Positions 63,001-64,000 of a DNA stretch of 64,000 nt are shown one piece after another. Where the stretch lies: contig NZ_QUSX01000002.1 of assembly GCF_003933245.1 (NCBI RefSeq), positions 124,001 through 188,000 of the forward strand, written 5' to 3'. Source of the stretch: Maribacter algicola. GTDB lineage: Bacteria; Bacteroidota; Bacteroidia; Flavobacteriales; Flavobacteriaceae. A program made the position numbers and the translations under genes. A model generated the notes under the pieces. The model saw nothing but the letters and a program-made list of their open reading frames with translations. It had not been told where the DNA came from and ran no database searches. Each line of letters opens with the position of its first letter. Position 1 is the stretch's first letter.

Positions 63001-63370
63001 GCGGTTCAAGGCGTGGCAACCTTGGTCCGCCCTTCATCCCACCATAGGTGTGGATACCCCTCTGGTTTTCGATATAGTGGATGATTGGAACAAAAAATCT
63101 ATCGGGGGCTGTACCTATTTTGTTTCCCATCCGGGAGGACGTTCTTACGATACTTATCCCGTGAATAGTTATGAGGCTGAGTCCAGAAGAATCAACCGTT
63201 TTTGGGAGTTTGGACATACCCAAGGAGAGGTAACACCGATAGAAATGACTCCTTCAACAAATTTTGCAGGTAGAATTGTACAACCTAAGGTTGCTTCGAA
63301 TACTTTTGCCTATAAGGAGATACCCATAAATCCTGAATATCCTCATGTAACGGATTTAAGAAAGAAGTAA
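60047..63370 (+). CDS. Transglutaminase-like protein fused to DUF2126 (putative amidoligase)
   Basis: 1107 aa, cytoplasmic. The N-terminal Bact_transglu_N and transglutaminase core (1-290) has the triad C180 (GSCRDFAW), H229 (DLHAWAEVYLPG) and D245 (GLDATSG). Then comes DUF2126 (about 310-1100; RLTMGGEPTFVSIDD near 326, HTGTGGGNHVTLGG near 685), annotated in the family literature as a putative amidoligase. Such proteins occur with circularly permuted ATP-grasp and alpha-E proteins and are predicted to build or attach peptides. The next gene is that ATP-grasp. Product unknown. Confidence 0.88.
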   Translation: MALKVAIKHSTRYKYDRRVNLSPHIFRLRPAPHSRTPIEAYSIKIKPENHFFNWQQDPFGNYLARLVFPEKTDELSVDVEIIADMKTINPFDFFVEESVENFPFTYKPELKKELLPYLEITENGPMLQEWLSTIDRTPRRSIDFLTSLNQGLYKYLNYTIRMEPGVQTCEETLDRKLGSCRDFAWLLVQTLRHLGLAARFVSGYLVQLKADEKSLDGPSGPEEDFTDLHAWAEVYLPGAGWIGLDATSGLLAGEGHIPLACTPSFESAAPVYGLTDPCETQFEFENSVTRIFESPRVTKPYTEEQWRVIYDLGFKVEEELEQNDVRLTMGGEPTFVSIDDMESEEWNTAADGDHKRQLASSLSQRLLEVFGKGGMLHHAQGKWYPGEPLPRWLIGIHWRKDGETVWKNTELLASFTKEYKLPENITSEFLETLADFLKCPKNSITPAYEDAFYFLWEERKLPVDIDPKEYNEKDTALRKKLSEVLEQGVGKTVGHVMPLNKKGDRWITNTWEFRGTHLFLSPGNSPIGLRLPLESLPKHPDVPSEPTAEPELFEPKPSLKPYAADLKERMDGNFNHETKNQPYVRTAICAEVRDSKLFLFLPPLDRADDFLDLVASIEATARELQVPVILEGYEPPRDNRLEVLKVTPDPGVIEVNVHPAANWKELTENTLKLYEEAKKSRLGTEKFMLDGKHTGTGGGNHVTLGGTTPADSPLLRNPQLLRSLLTFWQHHPGLSYLFSGAFIGPTSQAPRVDEARLENLYELEIAFSQIPEDKEVPFWLTDRLFRHLLTDITGNTHRAEFCIDKLYSPDSSSGRLGILELRAFDMPPHAQMSLMQMLLVRTLVSWFWKKPYKHDLVRWGTELHDKFLLEHYVKEDIKDIVDQLNDAGYPFKLDWFDPFFEFRFPLYGMVEINGIQLELRMAIEPWNVLGEEMSGRGTARYVDSSLERVQVKLKNFTEQRYTLTCNGIKVELSPTGTKGEYVAGVRFKAWQPWSALHPTIGVDTPLVFDIVDDWNKKSIGGCTYFVSHPGGRSYDTYPVNSYEAESRRINRFWEFGHTQGEVTPIEMTPSTNFAGRIVQPKVASNTFAYKEIPINPEYPHVTDLRKK

Positions 63371-63383
63371 TTAGCAGAATTTA

Positions 63384-64000
63384 ATGTCAATAACTACGAA
63401 GGCGAGCTGGTTAAATACCTACACTACCAAATTTGGAAACGATGAGTTGTTTAACGCGAACAATGATGTAAAGGCCTATTGGAAAAAACTGTTCACCGGT
63501 TTTGATAAATTAGGAGAAAATGCACTTTCTGGACGCCAGAAGGATATTGATTGGTTGCTGTTGGAAAATGGGGTCACCTACAATGTATATAATGATCCCC
63601 AAGGAATGCATAGGCCTTGGAACCTGAATGTGGTTCCCCTGGTAATGCATCTAAACGAATGGCAAAATGTGGAGGCCGGACTAAAGCAACGGGCCGAGCT
63701 ATTGAACCTGGTACTTAAGGATGCCTATGGCGACCGAAGGTTGATAAAGGACGGAATCATACCTCATGAAATAATTTATGGGCATAGAGGTTTTCTTCGT
63801 CAATGCGATGGAATCGAATATAATACCGATAAGCTTCTTTCTATATATGCGGCCGATTTGGCGCGGGGAACGGACGGACGTTTATGGGTGGTGAACGATA
63901 GGACCGAAGCACCCTCTGGTATGGGTTATGCACTCGAAAACCGATCCACTACCAGTAGGACGCTTCCAGAAATGTACGCAAAGATGAACGTCACCCGTTT
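63384..64000 (+). CDS. Circularly permuted ATP-grasp protein (DUF404/DUF407 type), 3'-truncated by the window
   Basis: Open from ATG 63384 to the window end (205 codons so far: MSITTKASWLNTYTTKFGND...). Blocks QKDIDWLLLENGVTYNVYND, RPWNLNVVPLVMH, LNLVLKDAYGDRRLIKDG and DLARGTDGRLWVVNDRTEAP are typical of the circularly permuted ATP-grasp type 2 family. Starts 13 bases after the transglutaminase-DUF2126 gene, so they form one operon. An alpha-E domain gene is expected beyond the window. Confidence 0.87.
   Translation, partial: MSITTKASWLNTYTTKFGNDELFNANNDVKAYWKKLFTGFDKLGENALSGRQKDIDWLLLENGVTYNVYNDPQGMHRPWNLNVVPLVMHLNEWQNVEAGLKQRAELLNLVLKDAYGDRRLIKDGIIPHEIIYGHRGFLRQCDGIEYNTDKLLSIYAADLARGTDGRLWVVNDRTEAPSGMGYALENRSTTSRTLPEMYAKMNVTR

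Overview
The window looks like chromosome of a marine member of the Flavobacteriaceae (Bacteroidota). The signs are AT-rich intergenic DNA, flavobacterial promoter elements of the form TAnnTTTG, a PorP/SprF (type IX secretion/gliding) protein, an aerobic ribonucleotide reductase whose ATP-cone sits on the NrdB subunit, periplasmic Tat-type sugar enzymes, sulfatases and a xylose operon. I cannot name the genus from sequence alone.

Layout: 0.4-3.6 kb holds nrdB-nrdA with a strong terminator. 3.7-9.4 kb holds an EamA-type transporter, a PD40 lipid/envelope-type protein, a PorP/SprF-SPOR fusion and a LuxR-type regulator with an atypical receiver. 9.6-13.6 kb is a xylose module (xylB, xylA, LacI regulator). 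13.6-27.5 kb is a carbohydrate region: Gfo/Idh/MocA oxidoreductase, SASA-type esterase, a GMC dehydrogenase with its Tat-type small subunit, two exported sugar isomerase/epimerases, two sulfatases, a GH130-like protein, a D-Ala-D-Ala dipeptidase-like lipoprotein and an acetylesterase-like hydrolase. A DUF1080 hydrolase at 59 kb fits the same 3-keto-glycoside chemistry. tRNA-Pro(GGG) follows at 27.7 kb, then a metzincin-like lipoprotein.

29.4-34.0 kb is a signalling cluster: stand-alone receiver, H-NOX haem sensor, four-PAS histidine kinase overlapping the H-NOX gene, Hpt protein and LytTR response regulator. It reads as a complete NO- (or O2-) responsive phosphorelay.

34.4-58.5 kb is the most striking part. 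It is a sulfide/persulfide/thiosulfate and low-oxygen respiration island: split YeeE/YedE transporter, two different sulfide:quinone oxidoreductases, cytochrome bd, an OprC-like copper receptor, DsrE protein, TsdA-like thiosulfate dehydrogenase, porin, DUF2892 protein, sterol-desaturase-like protein, di-CxxCH cytochrome, HMA protein, rhodanese, two CstB-like persulfide dioxygenase-rhodanese fusions, TauE exporter, DUF983 protein and a Crp/Fnr regulator. Eleven intergenic palindromes GTAAC-N4-GTTAC (nine perfect, two with one mismatch) lie in this stretch. Each is followed, in the direction of the downstream gene, by 22 nt (23 once) and then a TAnnTTTG-like -7 element. That is the geometry of a class II Crp/Fnr-activated promoter, and it defines a compact local regulon that includes the operon of the regulator itself. 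Two related palindromes (GTGAC-N4-GTCAC before the copper genes, ATGAT-N4-ATCAT before the universal stress gene) have the same 22-nt spacing.

58.6-60 kb holds a DUF2200 gene and the DUF1080 gene. 60.0-64.0 kb starts a transglutaminase/DUF2126 plus ATP-grasp cluster of the predicted amidoligase type, cut by the window end. All functions are inferred from recognisable motifs and family knowledge; no database search was run.
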